A DNA stretch of 25,404 bases from JBDKUD01 sp050943315 (GCA_050943315.1 JBMNOY010000031.1:1-25404), one strand, 5' to 3'; shown: positions 13,600 to 22,104, counted from the first letter of the stretch. Notes: generated from the letters alone by a model not told the origin. Program-made: numbers and translations.

Positions 13600-15267
13600 C
13601 TAAAATAAACCGTGAATTTTGCCGGTTTCGTCAATATCTATATCAAATGCGGCCGGAACCCGCGGAAGTCCAGGCATAGTCAGGATATTGCCCATCAAAG
13701 CCACCACAAATCCTGCCCCGGCGGAAAGCCTTACATCCCTAACGGTGACATCAAATCCGTCCGGTCTTCCCAGCAGTTTAGGATCATCACTCAAGGAATA
13801 TTGGGTTTTGGCTATGCATACTGGTAAATCTTTATAGCCCATAGCCTCATATTTGGCAATGGCATCTTCTGCGGGCTTGTTATAGATTACTCCCCGGGCG
13901 CCATAAATTTTCGTGGCTATAGTTTGCAGCTTATCCTTAATACCCTGTTGTAAACTATAAAGCGGAGCATAGTTATTCGACTGGGAACAGGCGGTTACAA
14001 CTTTTTCTCCCAATTCCAGGCCGCCGGCTCCCCCGTCAGCCCAAATACTGGCCAAAGCTGCTTCAACTCCCATAGCCTGGCAACGCTCCCGGACCAGGTT
14101 AATTTCGGCCTCAGTATCGGTGGGGAATTGGTTTATGGCTACCACCAGGGGCACATTAAATAACTGTATATTTTCGATATGTTTTTCCAGATTGGCAATG
14201 CCTTTTTCCAATGCTGCCAGATTCTCACCCGCAAGCTCACTTCGGGCCACTCCCCCGTGCATCTTCAGGGCTCTAATCGAAGCTACTATTACTACCGCGT
14301 CAGGTCCCCGACCCAATACCCGGCATTTTAAATCCAGGAACTTTTCTGCACCCAGGTCAGCACCGAAACCGGCCTCGGTAATCAGATAATCACCCAGTTT
14401 TAACCCCATGCGGGTGGCGATAACTGAAGAACAACCGTGAGCAATGTTGGCAAATGGACCCCCGTGCACCAGAACCGGGGTGTTTTCCAGGGTCTGAACC
14501 ATATTCGGCTTAATGGCATCTTTCATAAGCACCGTCATGGAGCCTACCGCCTTTATATCTTGGGCAGTAACCGGTTTCCCCTGGTCATCATAGGCTACTA
14601 CAATCTTTTTAAAGCGTTCCTTTAGATCCGTTAAGTCTTTAGCCAAACAGAGGGACGCCATTATCTCGGAAGCCACACTGATATCGAAACGCGTCTCCAT
14701 TGGCACCCCATGGGCCTTGCCGCCCAGGCCGATCACTATATTACGTAAAAACCGGTCATTTAAGTCCACTACCCGTGGCCAGCTAATACGATGGGGATCG
14801 ATGTGTAAAGGATTATCAAAGTAATAGGAATTATCGATCAAATCAGCCAGCAGGTTATGGGTCATGGAAACCGCATGAATGTCTCCCGTAAAATGAAGGT
14901 TGATATCTTCCATGGGTATAATCTGCGAATATCCTCCCCCGGTGGCACCACCTTTTAAACCAAAACAGGGGCCCATGGAAGGTTCCCGTAATGCTGCCAG
15001 AGCATTGTGCCCCATACGATTAAGTGCCTGGGCCAATCCAATACTTACGGTAGTTTTGCCTTCTCCGGCGGGTGTCGGGGTAATAGCCGTAACCAGGATC
15101 AATTTGCCGTCAGGCTTATCCTGCAGGCGTTCCATGATACTCAGGGATATTTTGGCTTTGTATCTGCCGAATAGCTCCAGCTCATCCTCTTTTATCCCGA
15201 TTCTCGCGGCAATATTGGCAATGGGCTCCATTTTCGCCTCCTGGGCTATTTCCACATCAGCTTTCAA
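13600..15267 (-). CDS. fhs: Formate-tetrahydrofolate ligase
   Basis: ATP-dependent formation of 10-formyl-tetrahydrofolate from formate, entry to the methyl branch of the Wood-Ljungdahl pathway or a one-carbon supply for biosynthesis. I choose the TTG at 15267: AGGAGGAGG (15275-15283) lies 7 bases before it and the N-terminus becomes MKADVEIAQEAKMEPI, as in the family; the ATG at 15288 lies upstream of that SD. Length 555 residues, typical. Motifs: TPTPAGEGKTT (63-73, nucleotide site), EPSMGPCFGLKGGATGGGYSQ (residues 93-113), EAGFGADLGAEKF, NQFPTDTEAE, and the C-terminal MGNILTMPGLPRVPAAFDID. The leader is a 210-base palindromic element. Confidence 0.97.
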   Translation of the reverse strand: MKADVEIAQEAKMEPIANIAARIGIKEDELELFGRYKAKISLSIMERLQDKPDGKLILVTAITPTPAGEGKTTVSIGLAQALNRMGHNALAALREPSMGPCFGLKGGATGGGYSQIIPMEDINLHFTGDIHAVSMTHNLLADLIDNSYYFDNPLHIDPHRISWPRVVDLNDRFLRNIVIGLGGKAHGVPMETRFDISVASEIMASLCLAKDLTDLKERFKKIVVAYDDQGKPVTAQDIKAVGSMTVLMKDAIKPNMVQTLENTPVLVHGGPFANIAHGCSSVIATRMGLKLGDYLITEAGFGADLGAEKFLDLKCRVLGRGPDAVVIVASIRALKMHGGVARSELAGENLAALEKGIANLEKHIENIQLFNVPLVVAINQFPTDTEAEINLVRERCQAMGVEAALASIWADGGAGGLELGEKVVTACSQSNNYAPLYSLQQGIKDKLQTIATKIYGARGVIYNKPAEDAIAKYEAMGYKDLPVCIAKTQYSLSDDPKLLGRPDGFDVTVRDVRLSAGAGFVVALMGNILTMPGLPRVPAAFDIDIDETGKIHGLF

Positions 15268-15274
15268 ACCTATT

Positions 15275-15283
15275 CCTCCTCCT
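15275..15283 (-). promoter_or_regulatory. Strong SD that sets the TTG start of fhs
   Basis: Minus-strand AGGAGGAGG with 7 bases to the TTG at 15267. It lies between the palindromic element (ending 15289) and the start codon. This site rules against the longer ATG-initiated form. Confidence 0.8.
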
Positions 15284-15288
15284 AACAT

Positions 15289-15498
15289 AATTCAACGCGG
15301 ACCCGCTGCGCTCCAAAGTATCTGATTAACCCGGCCTTTTTGAGGAAAAATGCTGGTAGCCGCCTTTTGGCGCCGTACCTTCAAGTGTTTGGGGTTTCAG
15401 TTTTCCTCAAAATAGTTCCACATTTACTGCTTTAGAAATTCTTTAAAACTGCGTTAATCATAAAAACTGTCTAGTGTGCAGTGAATCCGCGTTGAATT
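15289..15498. repeat. 210-bp palindromic, MITE-like element between ndk and fhs
   Basis: The ends are inverted: AATTCAACGCGGA (15289-15301) matches the complement of TCCGCGTTGAATT (15486-15498) perfectly, and the similarity continues inward for about 8 bases with a few changes (15302-15309 against 15478-15485). Inside, TTTTGAGGAAAA (15338-15349) pairs with TTTTCCTCAAAA (15401-15412), enclosing a small CGCC-TTTT-GGCG hairpin (15361-15372) flanked by GGTA/TACC. It contains no gene. The end sequence AATCCGCGTTGAATTT recurs exactly at 24508-24523. I see no clear target duplication. It could instead be a structured fhs leader. Confidence 0.7.
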
Positions 15499-15507
15499 TT
15501 GCATTAA

Positions 15508-15924
15508 TTAGTCCAGTAGTTCCTCAGGTTGGAAGAATAGATTTATTTCTCTCTCCGCTGAAGCGGGGGAATCGGAACCATGTATGATATTTTCTGACAT
15601 GGTAATGGCAAAATCGCCTCGAATAGTGCCTGGGGCAGCATCCTGGGGATTTGTTTTTCCCATCATGAGCCTCATCGCACTTATCACATTTTCTCCCTCC
15701 CAGACCATGGCCAGCACTGGTCCCGAGGTAATAAAATCAACTAGTTCTCTGAAAAACGGCTTGTCCTTGTGCTCCGCGTAATGTTTTTCAGCCAGTTCCT
15801 CACTGATAACCATAAGCTTCATTCCTACCGGCCGGTAACCTTTGAGTTCAATTCTTCTGATTATTTCTCCAGCCAATCTTCTCTTCATGCCATCGGGTTT
15901 GATCATTGTAAAGGTTCTTTCCAC
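15508..15924 (-). CDS. ndk: Nucleoside diphosphate kinase
   Basis: Transfers gamma-phosphate between nucleoside triphosphates and diphosphates. The GTG at 15924 has GGAGG 8 bases upstream and gives MERTFTMIKPDG, the family N-terminus; the upstream TTG at 15939 lies at the SD. Product 138 residues. Motifs: TMIKPDG (6-12), FRELVDFITSGPVLAMVWEG, GTIRGDFA and the active-site NIIHGSDS with His115. It follows ftsH by 33 bases, so it is likely cotranscribed from the ftsH promoter. Some anaerobes lack ndk; here it is intact. Confidence 0.97.
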   Translation of the reverse strand: MERTFTMIKPDGMKRRLAGEIIRRIELKGYRPVGMKLMVISEELAEKHYAEHKDKPFFRELVDFITSGPVLAMVWEGENVISAMRLMMGKTNPQDAAPGTIRGDFAITMSENIIHGSDSPASAEREINLFFQPEELLD

Positions 15925-15957
15925 AAAACTTACCTCCAATTGAATTTAATCTATATC

Positions 15958-17784
15958 TTAGGTTGCCGGTCCCGTTGCTGTCCCATTGGAATCCCCCATA
16001 ATGGCAGCAAATTCGTCGGCTTCCATGGTTTCCTGTTCCATTAAGCGGGCCGCTATTTCATGCAGTTTATCCTGGTTATCTTTAAGAATCTGTTCAGCTT
16101 TTTTATATCCTTCATCTATATAGGCACTGGCTTCCTTGTCAATGGCATAGGCGATAGCATCAGAATAGTTACGATCCCGGGAGATATCCCGCCCCAAAAA
16201 AACTTCCTCACTCTTGTGTCCAAAGGTAAGTGGCCCCAGTTCCTCAGACATGCCATATTCGGTAATCATTTTCCGCACTATATTACTGGCCCTTTCCAGG
16301 TCGTTCTGGGCGCCGGTACTAATATCGTTCAAAATGAGTGCTTCGGCTACCCTGCCTCCCAGCAGCATAGCAACTTCATCCAACAGATACGACTTGGTAA
16401 TATAATTGCGGTCTTCCTCAGGCAAAAGCAGGGTATAGCCGCCTGCCCTTCCTCTGGGGATAATGGATATTTTATGCAGTTTGTCGGTATTAGGCAAGAA
16501 ATGGCTGACAATAGCGTGACCAGCTTCATGATAGGCCACCAAGCGCTTTTCTTTTTCCGATATAACCCGGGTTTTCTTTTCCGGCCCGGCGATTACCCGT
16601 TCTATGGATTCTTCCATTTCTTTCATGGCGATTTGACTCTTGTTCCGGCGCGCGGACAGCAGAGCCGCTTCATTTACCATATTAGCCAAATCAGCTCCGG
16701 TAAATCCCGGTGTGCGTTTGGCCAGTATCTGCAGGTTTACATCAGCGGCCAGCGGTTTATCTTTGATGTGAACAGCCAGAATCGCCTCACGGCCTTTAAC
16801 ATCAGGTTTATCTATAAATATGTGCCGGTCAAAGCGGCCTGGTCTAAGCAAAGCCGGGTCCAGTATATCAGGACGGTTAGTAGAAGCCATGACAATTATG
16901 CCTTCATTGGTTGAAAAGCCATCCATCTCCACCAGCAACTGATTCAAAGTCTGCTCCCTTTCATCATGTCCCCCGCCCAGTCCGGCTCCGCGCTGACGTC
17001 CGACAGCATCAATTTCATCTATAAATACAATACAGGGGGCATTTTTCTTGGCCTGTTCGAAAAGATCCCTTACCCGGGCAGCGCCTACCCCCACAAACAT
17101 TTCCACAAAATCAGAGCCGCTAATCGAGAAAAACGGCACCCCGGCTTCACCAGCAACAGCTTTGGCCATTAATGTCTTCCCGGTACCAGGTGCTCCATAC
17201 AGCAGGACTCCTTTGGGTATCTTGGCGCCGATTTGAATAAACTTCTGGGGATTCTTAAGAAATTCCACTACCTCAGCCATCTCTTCTTTGGCTTCTTCGG
17301 CACCGGCCACATCCTTAAAAGTTACCTTAACTTCTTCACCGGAGAGCAGCCGGGCTTTGCTTTTGCCGAACTGCATTACCCGGTTTCCTCCGCCCTGGGT
17401 TTGGTTCATTATAAATAGTAAGAAAGCAATCAGAATAATAATAGGAAACAGTGTTGACAAAAGGGAAGTCCACCATGGCGGCGGCGGTACCGGATTAGTG
17501 GTGAAATCGACTTTATGCTGTTGCATAACTTTAATAATATCGCTTTCCTTGGGTGCTGTAGCAGTAAAGTTCTGCCCGTTTTTCAATTTTCCTTCAATAT
17601 TATAAACCAGGTCATCTACCTCAACCCGGGCTTTGGCTACCTGGTCATTCTGAACGTTGGTATAGAATTGCGGATATGACAGTTCAGTAGCCTTTTCCGG
17701 CTGGTCAGAGGTCCATTTAATAGCGAATAAAACCAGCAGGACTATGAGAACGTATATTGCTATATTCTTAAGGGCTCTATCCAA
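15958..17784 (-). CDS. ftsH: ATP-dependent zinc metalloprotease FtsH
   Basis: Membrane-anchored AAA+ protease for quality control and turnover of membrane and regulatory proteins. The 608-residue protein has two membrane segments (about 8-22 and 109-126) enclosing an external domain, then Walker A GAPGTGKT (197-204), Walker B FIDEID (254-259), the second region of homology with RPGRFDR, and the zinc site HEAGH (419-423). The tail is rich in Gly, Ala and Thr. The start is TTG at 17784 with GGGGAGG upstream. A consensus promoter lies about 40 bases before the start. In Bacillus tilS, hprT and ftsH are adjacent; here hprT is absent. Confidence 0.98.
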   Translation of the reverse strand: MDRALKNIAIYVLIVLLVLFAIKWTSDQPEKATELSYPQFYTNVQNDQVAKARVEVDDLVYNIEGKLKNGQNFTATAPKESDIIKVMQQHKVDFTTNPVPPPPWWTSLLSTLFPIIILIAFLLFIMNQTQGGGNRVMQFGKSKARLLSGEEVKVTFKDVAGAEEAKEEMAEVVEFLKNPQKFIQIGAKIPKGVLLYGAPGTGKTLMAKAVAGEAGVPFFSISGSDFVEMFVGVGAARVRDLFEQAKKNAPCIVFIDEIDAVGRQRGAGLGGGHDEREQTLNQLLVEMDGFSTNEGIIVMASTNRPDILDPALLRPGRFDRHIFIDKPDVKGREAILAVHIKDKPLAADVNLQILAKRTPGFTGADLANMVNEAALLSARRNKSQIAMKEMEESIERVIAGPEKKTRVISEKEKRLVAYHEAGHAIVSHFLPNTDKLHKISIIPRGRAGGYTLLLPEEDRNYITKSYLLDEVAMLLGGRVAEALILNDISTGAQNDLERASNIVRKMITEYGMSEELGPLTFGHKSEEVFLGRDISRDRNYSDAIAYAIDKEASAYIDEGYKKAEQILKDNQDKLHEIAARLMEQETMEADEFAAIMGDSNGTATGPAT

Positions 17785-17823
17785 GTCTTTTCCTCCCCTT
17801 TTTACTGATAAAAATCATGTCAT

Positions 17824-17852
17824 ATTGTAGCATAATTGCCTATCCTTTTCAA
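17824..17852 (-). promoter_or_regulatory. Sigma-A type promoter for ftsH
   Basis: Minus-strand TTGAAA (17847-17852), a 17-base spacer and TACAAT (17824-17829). Both boxes differ from consensus at one position and the spacer is ideal. Transcription would start near 17817, some 30 bases before the TTG of ftsH, and would probably continue through ndk and perhaps fhs. Confidence 0.7.
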
Positions 17853-17888
17853 TTTAGCGACTGCCGGTCAAAGCTTACCACCTGTATA

Positions 17889-19268
17889 TCAGTTATTGTT
17901 ATCGATATTTTCCTTTTTTATCACGACAATCTTGCGGGTATCCTGGCTCACCGTTGCCTGAGCAGTAACCTGAAAACCTAAAATGGCATAAATGGTTGTG
18001 GCCGAAGCCAGAATAGGAACTTTATCCCGCTCCAAAAGTGGCACCTTTTGGTCTATAAAGTAATTCTTTAGTTTCTTGTGGCCTTTAAATCCCGGGGGGC
18101 GAAACCGGTCCCCATTTTGCCGCGAACGCAATACCAACGGTTCCGTGATCTTGTCATAATCCAGATACATTTCGTTATCTTTTGGTTGGAACTCCCGGCG
18201 GTCAACCAGGTCAAATTCATATTTGTCATGGGTTTGGTGAACTATTACTTGTCCTGGTATTGGCACTGGATATGAGAATTTCGTGATCCCCCGGTCCAGG
18301 GTAGTAAAAATTAATTGGTCGTAGACCTTATTTACTTTAACCCCCTTTTTGAGGTGAATAATCCGGGAGGAACCTTCCCGGTCCGCCAAGTTCATTACCA
18401 TATTAGTGTCTTCCAGATCCCACTCCGCTTCTCCCGCCAGCATCCCCAGTGCTTTCTTAATTAGCCGGCGTTGGTAACCAGACTTGACACTCATAAGGAG
18501 TTTACTGTCGATAATAATTAACTCTTTCTCCTCTTTGACAGCAATATCCTGCCATAACCGCTCAGTTTCTTCATCTAAAACCTGATTTTCCTCCCGGGCC
18601 ATAACTGCTAATTGATTAAGACTGTCAATAATACGCGGATTAAAGTTCTTTTGTAGATAAGGAATTAACTCATTGCGTATGCGATTGCGGGTATATACTA
18701 CTTCCTCATTACTCTGGTCCCAACAATAATTAATACCGTTGTCGTTCAGGTAACTAACCAATTCTGCCTTCTTTACCCCTAAAAGGGGCCTAATCAACTG
18801 TCCGCTAACCGGCAGAATTCCGCGCAAGCCCTTCAAACCTGTTCCTCGCAGCAGATGCAGAAGAACTGTTTCGGCTACATCATCACCATGATGCGCGGTT
18901 GCTATACTCTGCCCCTTAAGCTCCGTCAATAACTCACTAAAAAACCGATACCGGCAAATCCGGCCCATCTCCTCCAGGGATTTCTTCTGGCTGGCGGCTG
19001 CTTCGCGTACTTTCACCATGCGGGAGTAAAAAGGAATCTTCCAGAGCAGACATTTATCCCTTACAAACTGTTCCTCAGCATTTGCTGCCTCTCGTAAACA
19101 ATGGTTTAGATGGGCACAAACGATACTGAAGTGAAGTTCTTTGCTTAACCGGTTCAGTATATGCAACAGGGCTATAGAATCAGGCCCCCCGGATACCCCG
19201 ACTATAATCAGGTCCCCCGACTTAATCATCTGATTTTCCTCAATATATTTAGCCACCCGGTTAAGCAT
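17889..19268 (-). CDS. tilS: tRNA(Ile)-lysidine synthase
   Basis: Modifies C34 of tRNA-Ile(CAU) to lysidine, changing its codon reading from AUG to AUA; essential in most bacteria. The 459-residue protein has the PP-loop SGGPDS (26-31), HLNHCLREAANAEEQFVRD, the catalytic ATAHHGDDVAETVLLHLLRG region, YTRNRIRNELIPYL, and a C-terminal substrate-binding domain with RSRQNGDRFRPPGFKGHKKL. No hypoxanthine phosphoribosyltransferase domain is fused and no hprT follows. The ATG has GGAGAG about 8 bases upstream. It is preceded by spoIIE, as in the conserved Firmicute neighbourhood. Confidence 0.96.
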   Translation of the reverse strand: MLNRVAKYIEENQMIKSGDLIIVGVSGGPDSIALLHILNRLSKELHFSIVCAHLNHCLREAANAEEQFVRDKCLLWKIPFYSRMVKVREAAASQKKSLEEMGRICRYRFFSELLTELKGQSIATAHHGDDVAETVLLHLLRGTGLKGLRGILPVSGQLIRPLLGVKKAELVSYLNDNGINYCWDQSNEEVVYTRNRIRNELIPYLQKNFNPRIIDSLNQLAVMAREENQVLDEETERLWQDIAVKEEKELIIIDSKLLMSVKSGYQRRLIKKALGMLAGEAEWDLEDTNMVMNLADREGSSRIIHLKKGVKVNKVYDQLIFTTLDRGITKFSYPVPIPGQVIVHQTHDKYEFDLVDRREFQPKDNEMYLDYDKITEPLVLRSRQNGDRFRPPGFKGHKKLKNYFIDQKVPLLERDKVPILASATTIYAILGFQVTAQATVSQDTRKIVVIKKENIDNNN

Positions 19269-19404
19269 ATTAATACTCTCCGTAAAATAAAGTGAATAGT
19301 GCTTCTATATTAATGCTACCAAGTTTACCACAATCTTAAACAAACGGAAACGGCATATTCAGCGAGGGAGGTAAATAGATGCAGACTGAATGGACGCAGA
19401 CGGA

Positions 19405-19425
19405 CGCAGGCTATTATAGCCTGCG
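19405..19425. repeat. Perfect 9-bp palindrome in the spoIIE-tilS gap
   Basis: CGCAGGCTA, TTA, TAGCCTGCG form a 9-bp stem with a 3-base loop. It is embedded in a run of GCAGAC/GACGCA words (19381-19410) like those at the end of the 127-bp repeats. No T run follows on the minus strand, so it is not a standard terminator for spoIIE. Confidence 0.75.
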
Positions 19426-19430
19426 CCGGT

Positions 19431-19468
19431 TTTAGTGAATGACCTGGGTAGTGAGAGCCGCCAGCGTC
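19431..19468 (-). repeat. Repeat after spoIIE, shared with 138-176
   Basis: Read on the minus strand, GACGCTGGCGGCTCT (19454-19468), 14 bases, TTCACTAAA (19431-19439). The same pair of words occurs in the spacer of the direct repeats at 138-176. It begins right after the spoIIE stop, where the sequence reads TAATAGACGC, the same boundary word as at the dusB end. Confidence 0.75.
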
Positions 19469-19470
19469 TA

Positions 19471-21936
19471 TTAATGAGGAAAATTAAGATCGATATACAT
19501 GCAGATAACAGTCATATCATCCCGGGGTTTGCCTTTAGTCAAGCTCAGAGACCGGTTAAGAATCATTTCCGCCAAAACCTGCGGATCAGATTCATCAACC
19601 TTGGCCAGAAAACTGGTAAGCCAATCATCAGAATCCTGACGGGGATTTTCCAAAACCCCATCACTCACCATAACCAGCATATCCCGGGGACACAAAGACC
19701 TCTTTTCACTGACCATGTCCAACTCATCCATAATCCCAATCGGCAGTGAGTTAGAAGTAACCACACCGACCTTTTTGCCTCGTTTCACAAACGTCGGTGC
19801 ACAGCCAACCTTAATAAAATCAACTTCAGCCGTATATAAATCTATCAGCACCATATCAACGGTAGCAAAAGTTTCTTCCGTGGACTTAAGAAACAAAACC
19901 GAATTTATAGTTTTTAAGGCCACTTCCTTATCAAAACCGCTGTTCAGCAAATTCTCCAGTAAACCTATGGCTGCCTGGCTTTCCGCGTAGGCGTTTTCGC
20001 CCACTCCCATGCCGTCACTGACAGCTACCAGTTCTTTTCCTTCTGCCAGGGTGGAGATAGTATAGCTGTCACCACATATTTCTTCTGGCCCTGCTTGCGC
20101 CATACCAGTAATAACCCGGTAGGTAAAAGCCCGGGTCAGACTAAATTCACAGGTTCCTTTGCCCCGCAGCCGCGGACATTTCTTTTGTCCCACTTCCATT
20201 TTTTCGCCCATCAGTGACGATATAGCGGGTGCCACTAAGGTGGCACAGGTTTGTCCATCACTGCAACAATTGGAGACGACATTCAGATGCAATTGTTCCC
20301 CATTAGTGCGTATCGGGGTGATGTCCCTGATATCCAGATGTTTAACCTGCTTTAACAATTTGTCGCGCAATGCGAAATCTACTACTGTTTTAACATCTAA
20401 CTCTTGGGCCAGATTCCTCACCACCTGTCCCAACCCTTTAAGCTGGGTGGCTACTAAATCCCGGGATTCGTTTAATTTTTGGTACCAATATTCATTAGTG
20501 CGCAAATTATTAAATAGATAATTAACCGCACTGATTAGCTCACGTGCGTAGAGGCACCGGTTCTTGAATTCCGGGGAGCATTCATCATAAGTTATGGTTC
20601 CATTTGACTCAGCCAGAGTAAATAAATCCAGAATTATTTGCGAAGTATTGTAACATTCTTCTTCCCAACACCGCTTGTATCTTGAGCATTGCTCACAGAA
20701 GCCATGCGAAACCTCATCATAAAGATAATTCAGATAAGCTGTATCACTGGAATGAGCGGAATCCTTCTCGGTAACAGTAAAAGTTGAACTCAGTTCATCA
20801 AATACATTGGCCAGATGTTCAATCCGGTTTTTCGCAGCCTCTTTAAGGTTGCTGTCGGTCTGCTGCTCCTCGGGCTTTTTAAAACTGCTGAGGGGCCCTA
20901 AGATCTGGACGGGCAGTTTTTCCTTCAAGGAATACGGCAGTAGGAAAAAAGCCATACAGGCTATTCCGGTTTCCCATATCCCCAGAATAGCAACCTGGGT
21001 TTCGGAGGTAAACATAGTAAGGGCCAGAGTCCCCAGCATAAAACCAATAATAACCCCGATACGGCCAAAGTTCCTGAAGGCGCCGGCTAATAGGCCGGAT
21101 ATGGCATACATACCCAGGGTCTGGGCAAAAACACTTGATGCTATGGAAGGGATAATGCCAGCCATGACTCCTACCATGGTTCCCCCCGCACTGCCCCACA
21201 AAAAGGCAGCTATCAGGATACCCAGCCGGCATAAAATGCTGGCAATACCTAAGCCCCCAATAGTTATACCAGTTAACCCCATTATAATGCCGATACCCAT
21301 TACCACAAAGGCGGCAATATCTTCGAAGTTAAATTCCACCAGAGGCTTTTTCTGTTTAATCGCGTCACTGCCCACCATGAAAACAAAGGTTAATATACCG
21401 GATATCATGGCTTCAAAAATCACATTCATTTCCCGATAAAAGGAAAACCCGTCTATAAAAAGCAGCAGGCTTTTGGCCACTATGAGTACTGAAACAGTCA
21501 GCAGCGGCAATCCCCACCATTGTTTGTCCCGGTCTATGGACACATAACCGAAAACTCCCGCCAGAACAGCAGCTGTAATAATGCCGGACCACAAATTGAA
21601 CCCGTTCAACACGGTGAGAAAGCCCAGCACCGCAGCGGCCGGCAGTAGGATGAGGCGTCCCCGGTCGCCATACCCGAATGCAGCAATACCGGCAAAAATA
21701 AAGGGCAGCAGTTCTCCCAGCACAAAAGCCCGGGAGAATATAACCATGCCCAGCACCAGTAACAGATTTTCCACCGTCATAACCGCTCTTAAAATAGCCA
21801 TTATGTCGATGTGCAAACTTGGACTAAGGTTAACTTTCAGCTGCGGTTTAATTTTTCGGGATATTCGTTTGCTCTTTTTTGGTATGCAGTTGTCTGATAC
21901 TCTTTGATAAGGGTAAATCTCCAGTTTGTCAAGCAT
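19471..21936 (-). CDS. spoIIE: Stage II sporulation protein E
   Basis: Membrane phosphatase that dephosphorylates SpoIIAA to activate sigma-F in the forespore and also acts at the polar septum. The 821-residue protein has a basic N-terminal tail, about ten membrane segments (roughly 55-350), a central cytoplasmic region with a Cys cluster (CEQCSRYKRCWEEEC), and a C-terminal PP2C domain with metal/phosphate motifs CGDSYTI, SDGMGVGENA, VSDGVLEN and RDDMTV. All catalytic Asp residues are present, so the phosphatase should be active. Start ATG with a G-rich SD close by. The promoter spacing suggests Spo0A control. It marks the organism as a spore former. Confidence 0.97.
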   Translation of the reverse strand: MLDKLEIYPYQRVSDNCIPKKSKRISRKIKPQLKVNLSPSLHIDIMAILRAVMTVENLLLVLGMVIFSRAFVLGELLPFIFAGIAAFGYGDRGRLILLPAAAVLGFLTVLNGFNLWSGIITAAVLAGVFGYVSIDRDKQWWGLPLLTVSVLIVAKSLLLFIDGFSFYREMNVIFEAMISGILTFVFMVGSDAIKQKKPLVEFNFEDIAAFVVMGIGIIMGLTGITIGGLGIASILCRLGILIAAFLWGSAGGTMVGVMAGIIPSIASSVFAQTLGMYAISGLLAGAFRNFGRIGVIIGFMLGTLALTMFTSETQVAILGIWETGIACMAFFLLPYSLKEKLPVQILGPLSSFKKPEEQQTDSNLKEAAKNRIEHLANVFDELSSTFTVTEKDSAHSSDTAYLNYLYDEVSHGFCEQCSRYKRCWEEECYNTSQIILDLFTLAESNGTITYDECSPEFKNRCLYARELISAVNYLFNNLRTNEYWYQKLNESRDLVATQLKGLGQVVRNLAQELDVKTVVDFALRDKLLKQVKHLDIRDITPIRTNGEQLHLNVVSNCCSDGQTCATLVAPAISSLMGEKMEVGQKKCPRLRGKGTCEFSLTRAFTYRVITGMAQAGPEEICGDSYTISTLAEGKELVAVSDGMGVGENAYAESQAAIGLLENLLNSGFDKEVALKTINSVLFLKSTEETFATVDMVLIDLYTAEVDFIKVGCAPTFVKRGKKVGVVTSNSLPIGIMDELDMVSEKRSLCPRDMLVMVSDGVLENPRQDSDDWLTSFLAKVDESDPQVLAEMILNRSLSLTKGKPRDDMTVICMYIDLNFPH

Positions 21937-21970
21937 AATCCTCCCCCCACCTTCCGGGTGTTGTCCAACT

Positions 21971-22003
21971 ATTATAGCAACGTGTCCCGGTAAAATTTGT
22001 CAC
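21971..22003 (-). promoter_or_regulatory. spoIIE promoter with 21-bp spacer, Spo0A-type
   Basis: Minus-strand GTGACA (21998-22003), 21 bases, and a perfect TATAAT (21971-21976). The B. subtilis spoIIE promoter is known to have sigma-A-like boxes about 21 bp apart and to need Spo0A~P. On the plus strand TTTGTCACT (21996-22004) overlaps the -35 and resembles a 0A box (TTTGTCRAA) with two end mismatches. Confidence 0.55.
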
Positions 22004-22041
22004 TAAGAGGAGGGGGAGCAATTTTTCTTAATACAAAATTC

Positions 22042-22073
22042 CGGAAAGTGACTGGATATAAGGCCACTTTCCG
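22042..22073. other. Inverted repeat upstream of spoIIE
   Basis: CGGAAAGTG (22042-22050), 14 bases, CACTTTCCG (22065-22073): a perfect 9-bp stem. On the minus strand it is followed by GAATTTTG, so it could be a second, weaker stop for focA transcripts, or a regulator site about 40 bases above the spoIIE -35. Confidence 0.5.
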
Positions 22074-22104
22074 CATATGTTCAACAGTAAACAACCAAAA
22101 CATG

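Noticed and set aside
15289..15507. THF or ZTP riboswitch upstream of fhs
   Set aside because: These classes are known before fhs in other bacteria, so I looked for them, but the conserved words I know for each are not present. The palindromic element explains the visible structure.
16060..16914. Long plus-strand open frame (284 codons) opposite ftsH
   Set aside because: It is the antisense of highly conserved FtsH codons; the product is rich in Phe, Ile and Gly without any domain, and there is no SD. It is a shadow of codon use in ftsH.
20807..21439. Plus-strand open frame of 210 codons opposite spoIIE
   Set aside because: Antisense to the SpoIIE membrane region, with a Pro/Ile-rich composition typical of the complement of membrane-protein codons. 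No domain or start signal.
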